From Niveispirillum lacus (GTDB taxonomy: Bacteria; Pseudomonadota; Alphaproteobacteria; Azospirillales; Azospirillaceae), in NCBI RefSeq assembly GCF_002251795.1, contig NZ_NOXU01000018.1, forward strand, positions 26,231-90,230: 64,000 nt of DNA. The letters run 5' to 3'. The notes under the pieces are model-generated. The model did no database searches. It saw nothing but the letters and a program-made list of their open reading frames with translations, and was not told where the DNA came from. This document shows, one piece after another, positions 28,604 to 36,552 of this stretch. Positions within the stretch are counted from its first letter, which is position 1; each line of letters begins with the position of its first letter. The position numbers and the translations under genes were made by a program.

Positions 28604-29049
28604 GGGCCGCTACCTTAGAGAGGCGTGTTGATGCTACGCCACGTCGCGGGTCACATGCTCGATGTCAGCCGCATCGCGCCACCCCATCCCCGGGCTACCG
28701 CCCCTGGTGTTCTTACATGAAGGGCTGCATAGCGTTGCGCAATAGCGGGACTTTCCCCGTCGTATAGCCGTGACCGTATGTTGCGCGGCTATGGTTTATT
28801 CCCGCCGCGGGCATGGCGGGACGCAACCGCTGGCCGGCGCGCCGGGATGACTAACTTCATAGTGAGGCGCTGGTCACCCTGCCGGCCTTGCCGAAGGTCG
28901 AGGGGGTCGATAACCTAATCCTAATCCCAATCCTGATCGGCTACAGCTTCAGCGTCTTGGTCGCCTTCTTCTAAGCTGGCGACGTACACTGACCTGTCAC
29001 AGGCATATCCGCAACGGCACCGCACGTGTTCGAGGAGGATGTGACCATC
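28604..29049. other. Gene-free region downstream of paaZ
   Basis: About 450 bases. I see no frame with credible coding properties, no clear terminator with a T-run, and no tRNA. It leads into an IS110-type remnant and may contain further decayed mobile-element DNA. Confidence 0.35.
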
Positions 29050-29397
29050 GCGAGCGAGCGTGCGGCCCCGAAGGCCTCTGCCGGGGCCTTTCGGTGTCAA
29101 GCCTTCTGAGTGCTCGTCACGCCGCCGGGCTCATACTCCTGGCCGGGTCGTCGTCCACCCCAAAGCAGAAATTCAGAGCTACACCATCGGCCCGACGCTA
29201 GGAACCGTCATCAACTGGCGACTGACCGTGTTCTCCCGCCAAATTGCCAGCTTCAGCCGGTGCAGCTTGGTGAACTCTGTCTGCATCGCAAATCGCGCAG
29301 CCAGCATTGGCAGCATCAACAGCTCCAGCAACGGATGCCGCTGACTGGTTGCCTTTGCGCTCCGATTGTGATTTCTCGGCCCGTTGCCATGACACAT
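29050..29397 (-). mobile_element. IS110/IS1111-type remnant, transposase piece plus 3' region
   Basis: On the minus strand 29397-29179 reads a short piece of IS110 transposase (AARFAMQTEFTKLHRLKLAI, then QLMTVPSVGPMV), like MRTELTKLHQHLMTVPGVGP in the remnant at 16547. The following minus-strand bases (about 29145-29100) match the 3' non-coding region of that remnant. The transposase is mostly deleted. It is a second, older copy of the same element type. Confidence 0.7.
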
Positions 29398-29830
29398 GCG
29401 TGATTATATGCCAGATTAAAACCACCGGTACTGGACCGATGGACTATCCCAACGGCCGAGGAGCCGAAACGCTGCGTAGTCACGGGCTACCAACCAAAAC
29501 GCTCCATTCCCTGACTGCGGCTTTCCTATGGCACTACCGCAGCGCTCAATCTACGTTTTATGCGATGAACTGTCTGGAGATGTGCACCACTTGCAACTTG
29601 TTGCAAGGGCAATATCACGGCGTGTATGTGCCCAAGATGTGTCCAAGCAGGAATGGCTCTTCGGAGCAGCCCGCATCTTGGTCCATCCCGATGGCCATAT
29701 CGATGCTTTGATCCCGGAATGAAGGCTTGGGCACCCGGTACATCGGCATCGACTGTAAAGGCGTAATGGACGAAGCTTGGTTGCTGAGCGTGCCAACGAT
29801 TGACCTTTATCTTGCTATACCGGACAAACC
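29398..29830. other. Gene-free region before TetR gene
   Basis: About 430 bases. Short frames exist on both strands but none has a ribosome site or recognised motif. It may be further mobile-element debris. No regulatory repeat is evident. Confidence 0.35.
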
Positions 29831-30466
29831 TCACACGCGCGTAGCAAGATGGGGCGGCAGATAGATGCCAAGATAGGAGACAACGGCCATGATAGCCTCA
29901 TCCAGGGCTTCCTGTGTAACCTGATCATGCTCCGCAACCGACAGCGAAAAAAAGACATCGGCGATCAGCAGTGCCTTGAAGAAAAGCTCACGCGAGTCGG
30001 CCAGTTCCGGCAGCAGGAACTGCTTCTTCACGGCCATCCACAGGGCTGTGCCGAAACGGAAATCTTCCTTGCAGGCCGCACTTTTAATGTCCGGGGGCGT
30101 ATGGGGCCCCAGCATCAGTTTGCGGGCGGCCGGATCCTTGTTGAAAGCTGACTGGTGATGGATCAGTGACGCCTTGATCAGTTCCTGCCAGCTGGATGCC
30201 GGCGGCAGGTCAAGATCTTCCGACGCCTGCTGGGTGGCGATGGTGCGGGCCAGCTCCCGCCAAATATCCATGATGTCGCCGAAGAAATGGTATGCCGACG
30301 ACAAAGGTATTCCGGCAGCCTCCGCCACCGCCGCCATTCCCACCTGATCAAGCGGCAGTTCGCCCAGCACCTGTCGTGCGGCGGTCAGTAGTTCCGCCCG
30401 TCTCGCCCGCCCCCTTGCCTGGGTGGCCCGGCTGTTCGAAGCCCGTGGTGTACTGACAGCTACCAT
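29831..30466 (-). CDS. TetR-family regulator next to TonB receptor and amine dehydrogenase genes
   Basis: A 211-residue protein with an N-terminal TetR HTH (RRAELLTAARQVLGELPLDQ, then MAAVAEAAGIPLSSAYHFFG) and a helical ligand domain. The ATG at 30466 is preferred; another in-frame ATG lies four codons upstream at 30478. It is divergent from the TonB receptor at 30583. A palindrome overlapping the receptor promoter is its probable operator, so it may be the local regulator of the aromatic amine cluster. Confidence 0.85.
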   Translation of the reverse strand: MVAVSTPRASNSRATQARGRARRAELLTAARQVLGELPLDQVGMAAVAEAAGIPLSSAYHFFGDIMDIWRELARTIATQQASEDLDLPPASSWQELIKASLIHHQSAFNKDPAARKLMLGPHTPPDIKSAACKEDFRFGTALWMAVKKQFLLPELADSRELFFKALLIADVFFSLSVAEHDQVTQEALDEAIMAVVSYLGIYLPPHLATRV

Positions 30467-30525
30467 AATCGTCCTCAATCGAATTCACACTTCTGACGGA
30501 CGTTGTTTCGGCCCATCTTTCTCGC

Positions 30526-30570
30526 TTGACAACAGAAAAAGCAAACCTCAGAATTCGAAAAAATTCGAAT
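30526..30570 (+). promoter_or_regulatory. Promoter and TetR-type operator for the TonB receptor/aau operon
   Basis: TTGACA at 30526-30531 and CAGAAT at 30549-30554, 17 bases apart, form a sigma-70-like promoter reading into the TonB receptor gene. A perfect inverted repeat, ATTCGAA-AAAA-TTCGAAT (30553-30570), overlaps the -10 box. This would let the divergent TetR protein block transcription. An AAGGGGGAG ribosome site follows at 30571-30579. Confidence 0.65.
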
Positions 30571-30582
30571 TAAGGGGGAGCT

Positions 30583-32769
30583 ATGAGAAAACTGATGGCG
30601 CTCCCGGCCGCTTTTGCGCTGTGCACCTCCGTGTACGCGCAGAATTCTGGCCCGGGAAGTTCGGAAGGGGAAGGGTTAATTGAAATCATCGTGACCGCTC
30701 AGAAACGGGCGCAGGGGCTGCAGGAAGTCCCGGCCTCGGTCACGGCATTGGGAGAGGAAGCGCTGGCATCCATCGGACGACAGGACGTCACCGCCCTTGC
30801 GGGGCAGGTTCCCTCGCTTCAGGTCAACCAGTACAGTCCGACGATCACGATCTTCAATCTGCGCGGCGTCAGCCAGAACGATTTCGCCGACAGCCAGGAA
30901 GCGCCGATCGCCTTTTATTCCGATGAAGTCTATGTTTCCGCGCTGGGGGCCATCAGCGGGCAGACCTTCGACCTTGAACGGGTGGAAGTGCTGCGCGGGC
31001 CGCAGGGCACGCTGTTCGGCCGCAACGCGACCGGCGGCCTGATCCAGATCGTTTCCGCCAAGCCCACGGATCGTTTCGAAGGGTTTCTGACATCGACCGT
31101 CGGCAGCCACAGCCAGATCGCGACGGAGGGGGCCGTCAGCGGCCCCTTGAGCGACCGGGTCCGTGGACGCCTTGCCTTCACGACCAACCATCACAAGGGC
31201 TATATCGAAAACCGCATCGGCCCGGACCTGGGAAACTCGAAATTCTACGGGATCAGGCCACAATTGGCGGTCGATGTCGGCGAGGATGGCGAACTGACCC
31301 TGAAGGTCCAGCATCTGCGCAATGACCATGAACGCAGCGGCGGCCTTTACTCTCACATCGCCGCGCGTCCGGACGCGAACGGTCTTGGCATGGCCGTTGG
31401 GCCCCAGGAGGATTATTACGGCACGGGTCCGGGCGCCGATCCGATTGGTTTCCGTGAGCCGGACAGCGATCCCTTCACGGCTTCCAACGACCGTATCGGT
31501 TCCTTCGACCGTAAGTTTTCCAGCGTCACCGCCCGCTATACCCAGACGGTCGGGGCGGTCGACCTGACCTCCATCACGGATTACCAGGAACTGCGCAAAT
31601 CCTACGGCGAGGATACCGACATGTCGCCGGACGGGATCTTCAACTTCGATACGCACCAGAAGCTGAAACAGTTTTCCCAGGAACTGCGTTTGGCCCAGGA
31701 TACGGACCGGTACAACTGGCTGGCCGGTGCCTATTACCTGTCGATCCGGTCCGACAATGCCTATGCCATCACCTCGCCGCTGAGCATCCTGCCCAGGCAG
31801 AATTACGGTGGCACGCTGAAGACCGACAACTGGTCCGGCTTCGGACAGTTCGAATATAACCTGACCGACACTGTCTCCGCCGTGGTCGGCGGGCGCTATT
31901 CAAGCGACGCGAAGAAGTACGACTTCGCCCATCGGACCGATGGGATCGGCGATTTCATCTTCAACCAGACGACCAACCCGTCGCTGGCCCGCCGCACCTT
32001 CCATGACTGGTCGGGCCGGCTGGAACTGAACTACAAGCCCACCAGGGACATGCTGTTCTATGGCGGTGTCAATCGCGGCACCAAGAGTGGCGGGTTCGGC
32101 ACACAGGCCTTCACGCCAATCGATCCGGCAACCATCCCGTTCGGCAGCGAGAAGCTGACCAGCTACGAGATGGGGGCCAAGCTCACGCTGGACCGCACCA
32201 CCAAGTTCAACACGGCCGTCTTCCATTACGATTACAAGGATTATCAGGCATTCTCCATTGTCGCGCTGTCCCAGTTCATCCGCAACAATCCGGCGCGGGT
32301 GACGGGGGCGGAATTCGAACTGGTCAAGCAGCCCGTCAAGGGCCTGACCTTGCAGTTGTTCGGCACCTATCTCGACACCAAGGTGAAGGACATCGTCCTG
32401 CCGTCGGGCACCGTCGCGGACCGTGAACTGCCCCAGGCGCCCGAACTCAGCCTCGGCTGGATGGTGCGGTATGAATTCGCCCTTGGTGCCGGCAGCCTGG
32501 CCGTGCAGACGGACTGGAAGTACGACGGCGCGCAGTTCTTTTCGACCTTCAATGCCCCGATCGATCATGAAGGCGCCCGTGTCGTCGGCAATGCCCGCAT
32601 CGCCTACATGTTCGACGACGGGACCGAAGCGGCGATTTTTGCCAACAATATCCTGGACCGCCGCTATCGTATCTACAACCTTGACCTGTCCGGTCCGCTT
32701 GGCATCTCAAACCAGGCCTATGCACGGCCGCGCTGGATCGGCGCAAGCCTGACTGTCCGTTTCGATTAG
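30583..32769 (+). CDS. TonB-dependent outer-membrane receptor
   Basis: A 728-residue protein with a signal peptide (MRKLMALPAAFALCTSVYAQ), a TonB-box-like EIIVTAQKR segment, a plug domain (ITIFNLRGVSQNDFADSQEA, then LERVEVLRGPQGTLFGRNAT) and a long beta barrel ending ...PRWIGASLTVRFD, with the usual C-terminal Phe two residues from the end. It takes up an unknown substrate across the outer membrane. Its position directly before the amine dehydrogenase genes suggests that the substrate is an aromatic amine derivative or larger precursor. There is no TonB or ExbBD gene in the window. Confidence 0.93.
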   Translation: MRKLMALPAAFALCTSVYAQNSGPGSSEGEGLIEIIVTAQKRAQGLQEVPASVTALGEEALASIGRQDVTALAGQVPSLQVNQYSPTITIFNLRGVSQNDFADSQEAPIAFYSDEVYVSALGAISGQTFDLERVEVLRGPQGTLFGRNATGGLIQIVSAKPTDRFEGFLTSTVGSHSQIATEGAVSGPLSDRVRGRLAFTTNHHKGYIENRIGPDLGNSKFYGIRPQLAVDVGEDGELTLKVQHLRNDHERSGGLYSHIAARPDANGLGMAVGPQEDYYGTGPGADPIGFREPDSDPFTASNDRIGSFDRKFSSVTARYTQTVGAVDLTSITDYQELRKSYGEDTDMSPDGIFNFDTHQKLKQFSQELRLAQDTDRYNWLAGAYYLSIRSDNAYAITSPLSILPRQNYGGTLKTDNWSGFGQFEYNLTDTVSAVVGGRYSSDAKKYDFAHRTDGIGDFIFNQTTNPSLARRTFHDWSGRLELNYKPTRDMLFYGGVNRGTKSGGFGTQAFTPIDPATIPFGSEKLTSYEMGAKLTLDRTTKFNTAVFHYDYKDYQAFSIVALSQFIRNNPARVTGAEFELVKQPVKGLTLQLFGTYLDTKVKDIVLPSGTVADRELPQAPELSLGWMVRYEFALGAGSLAVQTDWKYDGAQFFSTFNAPIDHEGARVVGNARIAYMFDDGTEAAIFANNILDRRYRIYNLDLSGPLGISNQAYARPRWIGASLTVRFD

Positions 32770-32829
32770 GGTCGGCCGCAGCAGAATTCGACGTGCCGAT
32801 ACTGGATGAACCCTTAAAAGGACCCGAGC

Positions 32830-33207
32830 ATGCGAATTTCTAGGGCAGTCTACATTTGCGCAATCGCAACACTCGGGATGACGGGTGCCGCCGGCGCCCA
32901 GGACGCCGCGGCCGGTGCCCGGTTGTTCACCGCGAAATGCCAGGCCTGCCACCAGCTGGACCCCGCCAAGGGGTCCGGCATGGGCCCCAATCTGGCAGGT
33001 GTGATCGGACGGAAGTCCGCCGCTCTGCCGGGATTTAATTACTCGCCCGCCATGAAGGGCGCCAATCTCGTCTGGGACAATGCCAGCCTGGACGCCTACC
33101 TGAAAGCACCGCAAGCGGCCATCAAGGGCAACCGGATGACGTTCGCCGGCATCGCCGACGCCCCGCACCGGGCCGACCTGATCGCCTTCCTGGCCACGAA
33201 GAACTAG
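32830..33207 (+). CDS. Periplasmic class I cytochrome c
   Basis: A 125-residue protein with a signal peptide (MRISRAVYICAIATLGMTGA, cleavage near AGA-QD), one haem site CQACH, and an axial Met in the NRMTF segment. It resembles small cytochromes c2/c550. It lies just before the dehydrogenase large-subunit gene and is a probable electron carrier between the amine dehydrogenase and the terminal oxidase, as the cluster encodes no azurin or amicyanin. Confidence 0.9.
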   Translation: MRISRAVYICAIATLGMTGAAGAQDAAAGARLFTAKCQACHQLDPAKGSGMGPNLAGVIGRKSAALPGFNYSPAMKGANLVWDNASLDAYLKAPQAAIKGNRMTFAGIADAPHRADLIAFLATKN

Positions 33208-33230
33208 CCTCTGACCGGAGGATTTCCACT

Positions 33231-34391
33231 ATGTCCCGCCTTTCCCTGATCGCCCTTTGCGCTGCCATTGCCCTTGTGGCTCCGGCCCGCGCCGAATTGC
33301 AGGCCGAACAATTGTCGGTCGAAACGCTGCCGGAAAAATTGCCTGCCCACTGGGTTTGGGTCAATGACGTCGCCTTTTTCAACATGGCCGACGGCAGGGC
33401 CTATCTGATCGACGCGGATAACGGTCGCTTCGTCGGCATGGTCAGTGGCGGCTATGGCCACGGCTCGCTGGGCCTGGACCCAAGGGGCGACCGTTTCGTC
33501 GTGCCGGCCACCTTCTATTCGCGGGGCTCGCGGGGGGATCGCACCGATGTGCTGACCCTTTACGAGACGAAGAACCTGACGCCGGGGACGGAGATCATCA
33601 TCCCGGCCAAGAAGTTCAGCGGCATCCCCTTTGTCGGCAACTCCACCCTGACCGATGATGGCCGTTTTGCCCTGATCTATAATTTCACACCTGAACAATC
33701 GGTGACGGTGGCGAACCTGGACAAGGGCGCGGTGGTGGGGGAGTTCCAGACACCGGGCTGCGGCCTGATCTATCCCGTCGGCCCCCGCCGCTTCATGATG
33801 CAGTGCGGTGACGGGTCCATGCAACTGGCCTTGATGGATGCCGAGGGCAAGGTGACGCCGGGCGGCGTGTCCAAACCGCTGTGGACGCAGGAGGATCTGG
33901 CAACGGAAAAGGCTGTCCGCGTGGGTGAAAGCCGCTGGATGTTCTTTACCTACAACAGCCAGGTCTTCATCGTCGACGGTGCGGGCAAGGAACCCAGGGT
34001 CGTCGATCAATGGTCGCTGGTCGGACCCAATCCCGATGGCTGGCGGGTGGGCGGTCTGCAACCCAGCGCCTATCACACGGCCCAGGGCCGGCTTTACGTG
34101 CTGATGCATCAGGGCGGGCCGGAGACGCGCAAGGACCCCGGCAAGCAGGTCTGGGTCTTCGATCTGAGGACCCGCAAGAAGATACAGCAGATCGACCTGG
34201 AGACAACGGCAACCTCCATCGCCGTCAGCCAGGATGCCAAGCCGTTGCTCTATGCAACCGAGTTCGGGGTCCCCACGCTCAACATCTATGATGCGGCCAG
34301 CGGCAAGAAGCTGCGTGCGGTCGACCAGTTGGGCCAGACCCTGACCGTCATCCAGCCGGCACCCGTCCAGCCCGCCGCGATGGGGAGGTAG
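33231..34391 (+). CDS. aauB: Aromatic amine dehydrogenase large (heavy) subunit
   Basis: A 386-residue protein with a signal peptide (MSRLSLIALCAAIALVAPARA) and a seven-bladed beta-propeller of the amine-dehydrogenase heavy-chain family. Diagnostic tracts are DNGRFVGMVSGGYGHGSLGL, TFYSRGSRGDRTDVLTLYET (compare TYHERITRGKRSDV, as I recall it, in the Alcaligenes enzyme) and LYVLMHQGG...KDPGKQVWVFD near residue 300. The propeller holds the small TTQ subunit and shapes the substrate pocket. The order B-E-D-A that follows is that of the aau cluster. Periplasmic. Confidence 0.92.
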   Translation: MSRLSLIALCAAIALVAPARAELQAEQLSVETLPEKLPAHWVWVNDVAFFNMADGRAYLIDADNGRFVGMVSGGYGHGSLGLDPRGDRFVVPATFYSRGSRGDRTDVLTLYETKNLTPGTEIIIPAKKFSGIPFVGNSTLTDDGRFALIYNFTPEQSVTVANLDKGAVVGEFQTPGCGLIYPVGPRRFMMQCGDGSMQLALMDAEGKVTPGGVSKPLWTQEDLATEKAVRVGESRWMFFTYNSQVFIVDGAGKEPRVVDQWSLVGPNPDGWRVGGLQPSAYHTAQGRLYVLMHQGGPETRKDPGKQVWVFDLRTRKKIQQIDLETTATSIAVSQDAKPLLYATEFGVPTLNIYDAASGKKLRAVDQLGQTLTVIQPAPVQPAAMGR

Positions 34392-34394
34392 CAG

Positions 34395-34922
34395 ATGCCG
34401 CTTGATCCGGTTTTTTCCCTGGTGGTCAAGGCAGGCCTGGCACTGCTGTTCGCCTTTGCCGTCTGGCACAAGCTGCGTGACTGGCCGCGCATCGGGGCAG
34501 TGGTCGGCGGATACCGCCTGTTGCCGCCGGCACTCAGCCAGCCGGTGGCGGCCCTTCTGGTCGTGCTGGAACTGGCGGCGGCGGGGGGGGCGCTGCTGTC
34601 GCCCTCCGCACTCTGGCTGTCGGCCGGGCTGCTGTCGGCCTATGCGGCTGCCATCGGCTTCAACCTCCTGCGCGGCAATGACCAGATCGACTGCGGCTGC
34701 ATCGGTTTCGCCGCAGTACGGCCCCGGCTGCGCTGGACCATGGTCATCCGCAACGCGGTGCTGGCCGCGCTGGCGCTGCTGGCGGTGTTGCAACCCGTCG
34801 CCGACCGGTCACTGGTCTGGATCGACTATCTGACTTTGCTGGCCGTGCTGCCGGGCGCCGCCCTGCTCTATGCCGCCCTGGAAACCGCCATTTCCCTGCC
34901 CTCCCGCGGAGCCGCGTCATGA
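34395..34922 (+). CDS. mauE: MauE/AauE, membrane protein for amine dehydrogenase maturation
   Basis: A 175-residue inner-membrane protein with four to five hydrophobic helices and the MauE motif DCGCIGF, whose two Cys recall redox-active pairs of the DoxX/VKOR-like group. MauE and MauD are both needed to form the many disulfides of the small subunit. The ATG follows the aauB stop by three bases and uses a GGGGAGG ribosome site inside the end of aauB. Confidence 0.9.
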   Translation: MPLDPVFSLVVKAGLALLFAFAVWHKLRDWPRIGAVVGGYRLLPPALSQPVAALLVVLELAAAGGALLSPSALWLSAGLLSAYAAAIGFNLLRGNDQIDCGCIGFAAVRPRLRWTMVIRNAVLAALALLAVLQPVADRSLVWIDYLTLLAVLPGAALLYAALETAISLPSRGAAS

Positions 34923-35545
34923 TGGAAGCCCTCTATGTCGCCCTTGTCCTGCAATGGGTCATCATCCTGGCCCTGGCGGCGGCCGTCGTGGCGCTGTTCC
35001 GGCAGGTCGGCATGCTGCATGAACGGCTGGGCCCTGTCGGCGCCCTGGTCCTGCCGGGCGGGCCGAAGGCCGGCGCCACCGCGCCCCGGTTCACGCTGCG
35101 CGCTATTGACGGCCGCAAGGTCGTGATCGGTCAGGAAGGCGGTGCCCGATCCACGCTGCTGTTCTTCCTGTCGCCGACCTGCCCGGTCTGCAAGACGCTG
35201 ATCCCCATCATCAAGCGGGTCGCGGAGGATGAGCGCAACCGGCTGGATCTCGTGTTGGCCAGCGACGGGGACGAGCCGGCACAGCAATTGATGATCCGGC
35301 AGCACAAGCTGGAGGAATTCCCGCTGGTCCTGTCGACGGAGCTGGGCATGGCCTACGGCGTGTCAAAGCTGCCGCACGCCGCCCTGATCGGGCCTGACGG
35401 CAAGCTGGCCGCCACCGGTCTGGTGAATAGCCGTGAGCATCTGGAAAGCCTGCTGACGGCCCAGGATCTGGGGGTCGCGTCGTTGCAGGAATTCGTGACC
35501 AAGACCGCGCAAGACCGCGCGAAGATCGAATGGGTTGGGAGGTAA
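34919..35545 (+). CDS. mauD: MauD/AauD, thioredoxin-like disulfide protein
   Basis: A 208-residue protein with an N-terminal membrane anchor (about residues 5-27) and a thioredoxin-fold domain with FFLSPTCPVCKTLIPIIKRV (CPVC active site) and a cis-Pro region in SKLPHAALIGPDG. It is expected to form or isomerise disulfides in the 14-Cys small subunit, working with MauE. Overlaps mauE by four bases. Confidence 0.92.
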   Translation: MMEALYVALVLQWVIILALAAAVVALFRQVGMLHERLGPVGALVLPGGPKAGATAPRFTLRAIDGRKVVIGQEGGARSTLLFFLSPTCPVCKTLIPIIKRVAEDERNRLDLVLASDGDEPAQQLMIRQHKLEEFPLVLSTELGMAYGVSKLPHAALIGPDGKLAATGLVNSREHLESLLTAQDLGVASLQEFVTKTAQDRAKIEWVGR

Positions 35546-35549
35546 GACC

Positions 35550-36062
35550 GTGACGAGACTGGATCGCATCGCAGAAATCCTCGCCCGGCAAGCCGCCCGG
35601 GCCATCTCCAGGCGCAGCATCCTTGGCCGCCTGGGGGCCCTTGCTTCGGCCGCCAGCCTTCCGGCCTTGCCGGTGGCGCGCGCATCCGCCCAGGCGGCCA
35701 AGGCCCCGCCGGGGGAGACGGGTGACCCGGCGTCCTGTGACTACTGGCGCTATTGCGCCATCGACGGCTTCCTCTGCTCCTGCTGCGGCGGATCGGTATC
35801 ATCCTGCCCGCCGGGGACGGAACCGTCGCCCATCACCTGGGTCGGCACCTGCCGCAACCCTGCCGATGGCAAGGATTACGTCATCTCCTACAATGATTGC
35901 TGCGGCAAGGCGGCCTGCGGGCGTTGCATCTGCAACCGCAATGAAGGCGACACGCCCGTCTATCAGCCGCAGGGCGCCAACGACATCAACTGGTGTCTGG
36001 GGACGCAGTCCGGCATCGTTTACAACTGCTCGACGGCCGTCGTGCTGGGCGCGGCGGGCTGA
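35550..36062 (+). CDS. aauA: Aromatic amine dehydrogenase small subunit with TTQ cofactor
   Basis: A 170-residue precursor if started at the GTG at 35550, which has GGGAGG seven bases upstream; an ATG at 35535 adds five residues and the numbers here count from it. A twin-arginine signal (RRSILGRLGALASAASLPAL) exports the folded subunit. The mature part starts near CDYWRYCAIDGFLCSCCGG. The two Trp that form tryptophan tryptophylquinone are W102 (ITWVGTC) and W153 (INWCLG), 51 apart as in methylamine dehydrogenase. D77 and D121 correspond to the known catalytic and maturation Asp residues. There are 14 Cys, including CSCCGG and ACGRC, which agrees with aromatic amine dehydrogenase; methylamine dehydrogenase has 12. 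Confidence 0.95.
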   Translation: MTRLDRIAEILARQAARAISRRSILGRLGALASAASLPALPVARASAQAAKAPPGETGDPASCDYWRYCAIDGFLCSCCGGSVSSCPPGTEPSPITWVGTCRNPADGKDYVISYNDCCGKAACGRCICNRNEGDTPVYQPQGANDINWCLGTQSGIVYNCSTAVVLGAAG

Positions 36063-36066
36063 TGCG

Positions 36067-36519
36067 ATGCGGCGGGCCTTCACCATCGCCTGTCTCGCCG
36101 CCGCGCTGATCCTGCCGATGGCGGCGGCCCAGCCGCCATCGCGCAGTCCGCGCACGAACTACATGACCAATTGCCAGGGCTGCCACCTGCCTGGGGGCGA
36201 GGGCATGTATGGCAAGGTGCCGCCGATGCGCGGACACCTTGCCAATTTCCTGACGGTTCCGGGGGGACGGGAGTTCCTGATCCGCGTTCCCGGCGTCGCC
36301 AATTCGACCCTGAATGACAGTGACCTGGCAGCCCTGATCAACTGGCTGGTTCCCGCCATGGGGCCCGACGTGCCGGGCGGGTTCGTGCCGTATACCAGTG
36401 ACGAAATCCACCGGCTGCGCCGCATGCGTCTGCAGGACGTGAACACCTTGCGTGCCGCCCTGATCGAACAGATGTCCGCCGACCGTCGCGCCGCGATGCT
36501 CGGTGCGGCAAGCCGCTAA
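36067..36519 (+). CDS. Periplasmic mono-haem cytochrome c
   Basis: A 150-residue protein with a signal peptide (MRRAFTIACLAAALILPMAA) and one haem site NCQGCH. The rest contains VPPMRGHLANFLTVPGGREF and LINWLVPAMGP, with Met residues that could be the axial ligand. The aau cluster of Alcaligenes also has a small cytochrome gene after aauA, as I recall. The start at 36067 is the second of two adjacent ATGs; the first, at 36062, is out of frame. Confidence 0.88.
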   Translation: MRRAFTIACLAAALILPMAAAQPPSRSPRTNYMTNCQGCHLPGGEGMYGKVPPMRGHLANFLTVPGGREFLIRVPGVANSTLNDSDLAALINWLVPAMGPDVPGGFVPYTSDEIHRLRRMRLQDVNTLRAALIEQMSADRRAAMLGAASR

Positions 36520-36552
36520 CCACAAGATCTCACCATAGGGAGAGAGCCTGCC

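Noticed and set aside
33204..34793. 529-codon antisense frame over aauB and mauE
   Set aside because: The plus strand encodes clear family members with ribosome sites and signal peptide; the antisense protein resembles nothing.
33231..36062. Assignment as methylamine dehydrogenase
   Set aside because: AauA has 14 Cys with CSCCGG and ACGRC as in aromatic amine dehydrogenase, the gene order is B-E-D-A, no amicyanin gene is present, and paaK follows.
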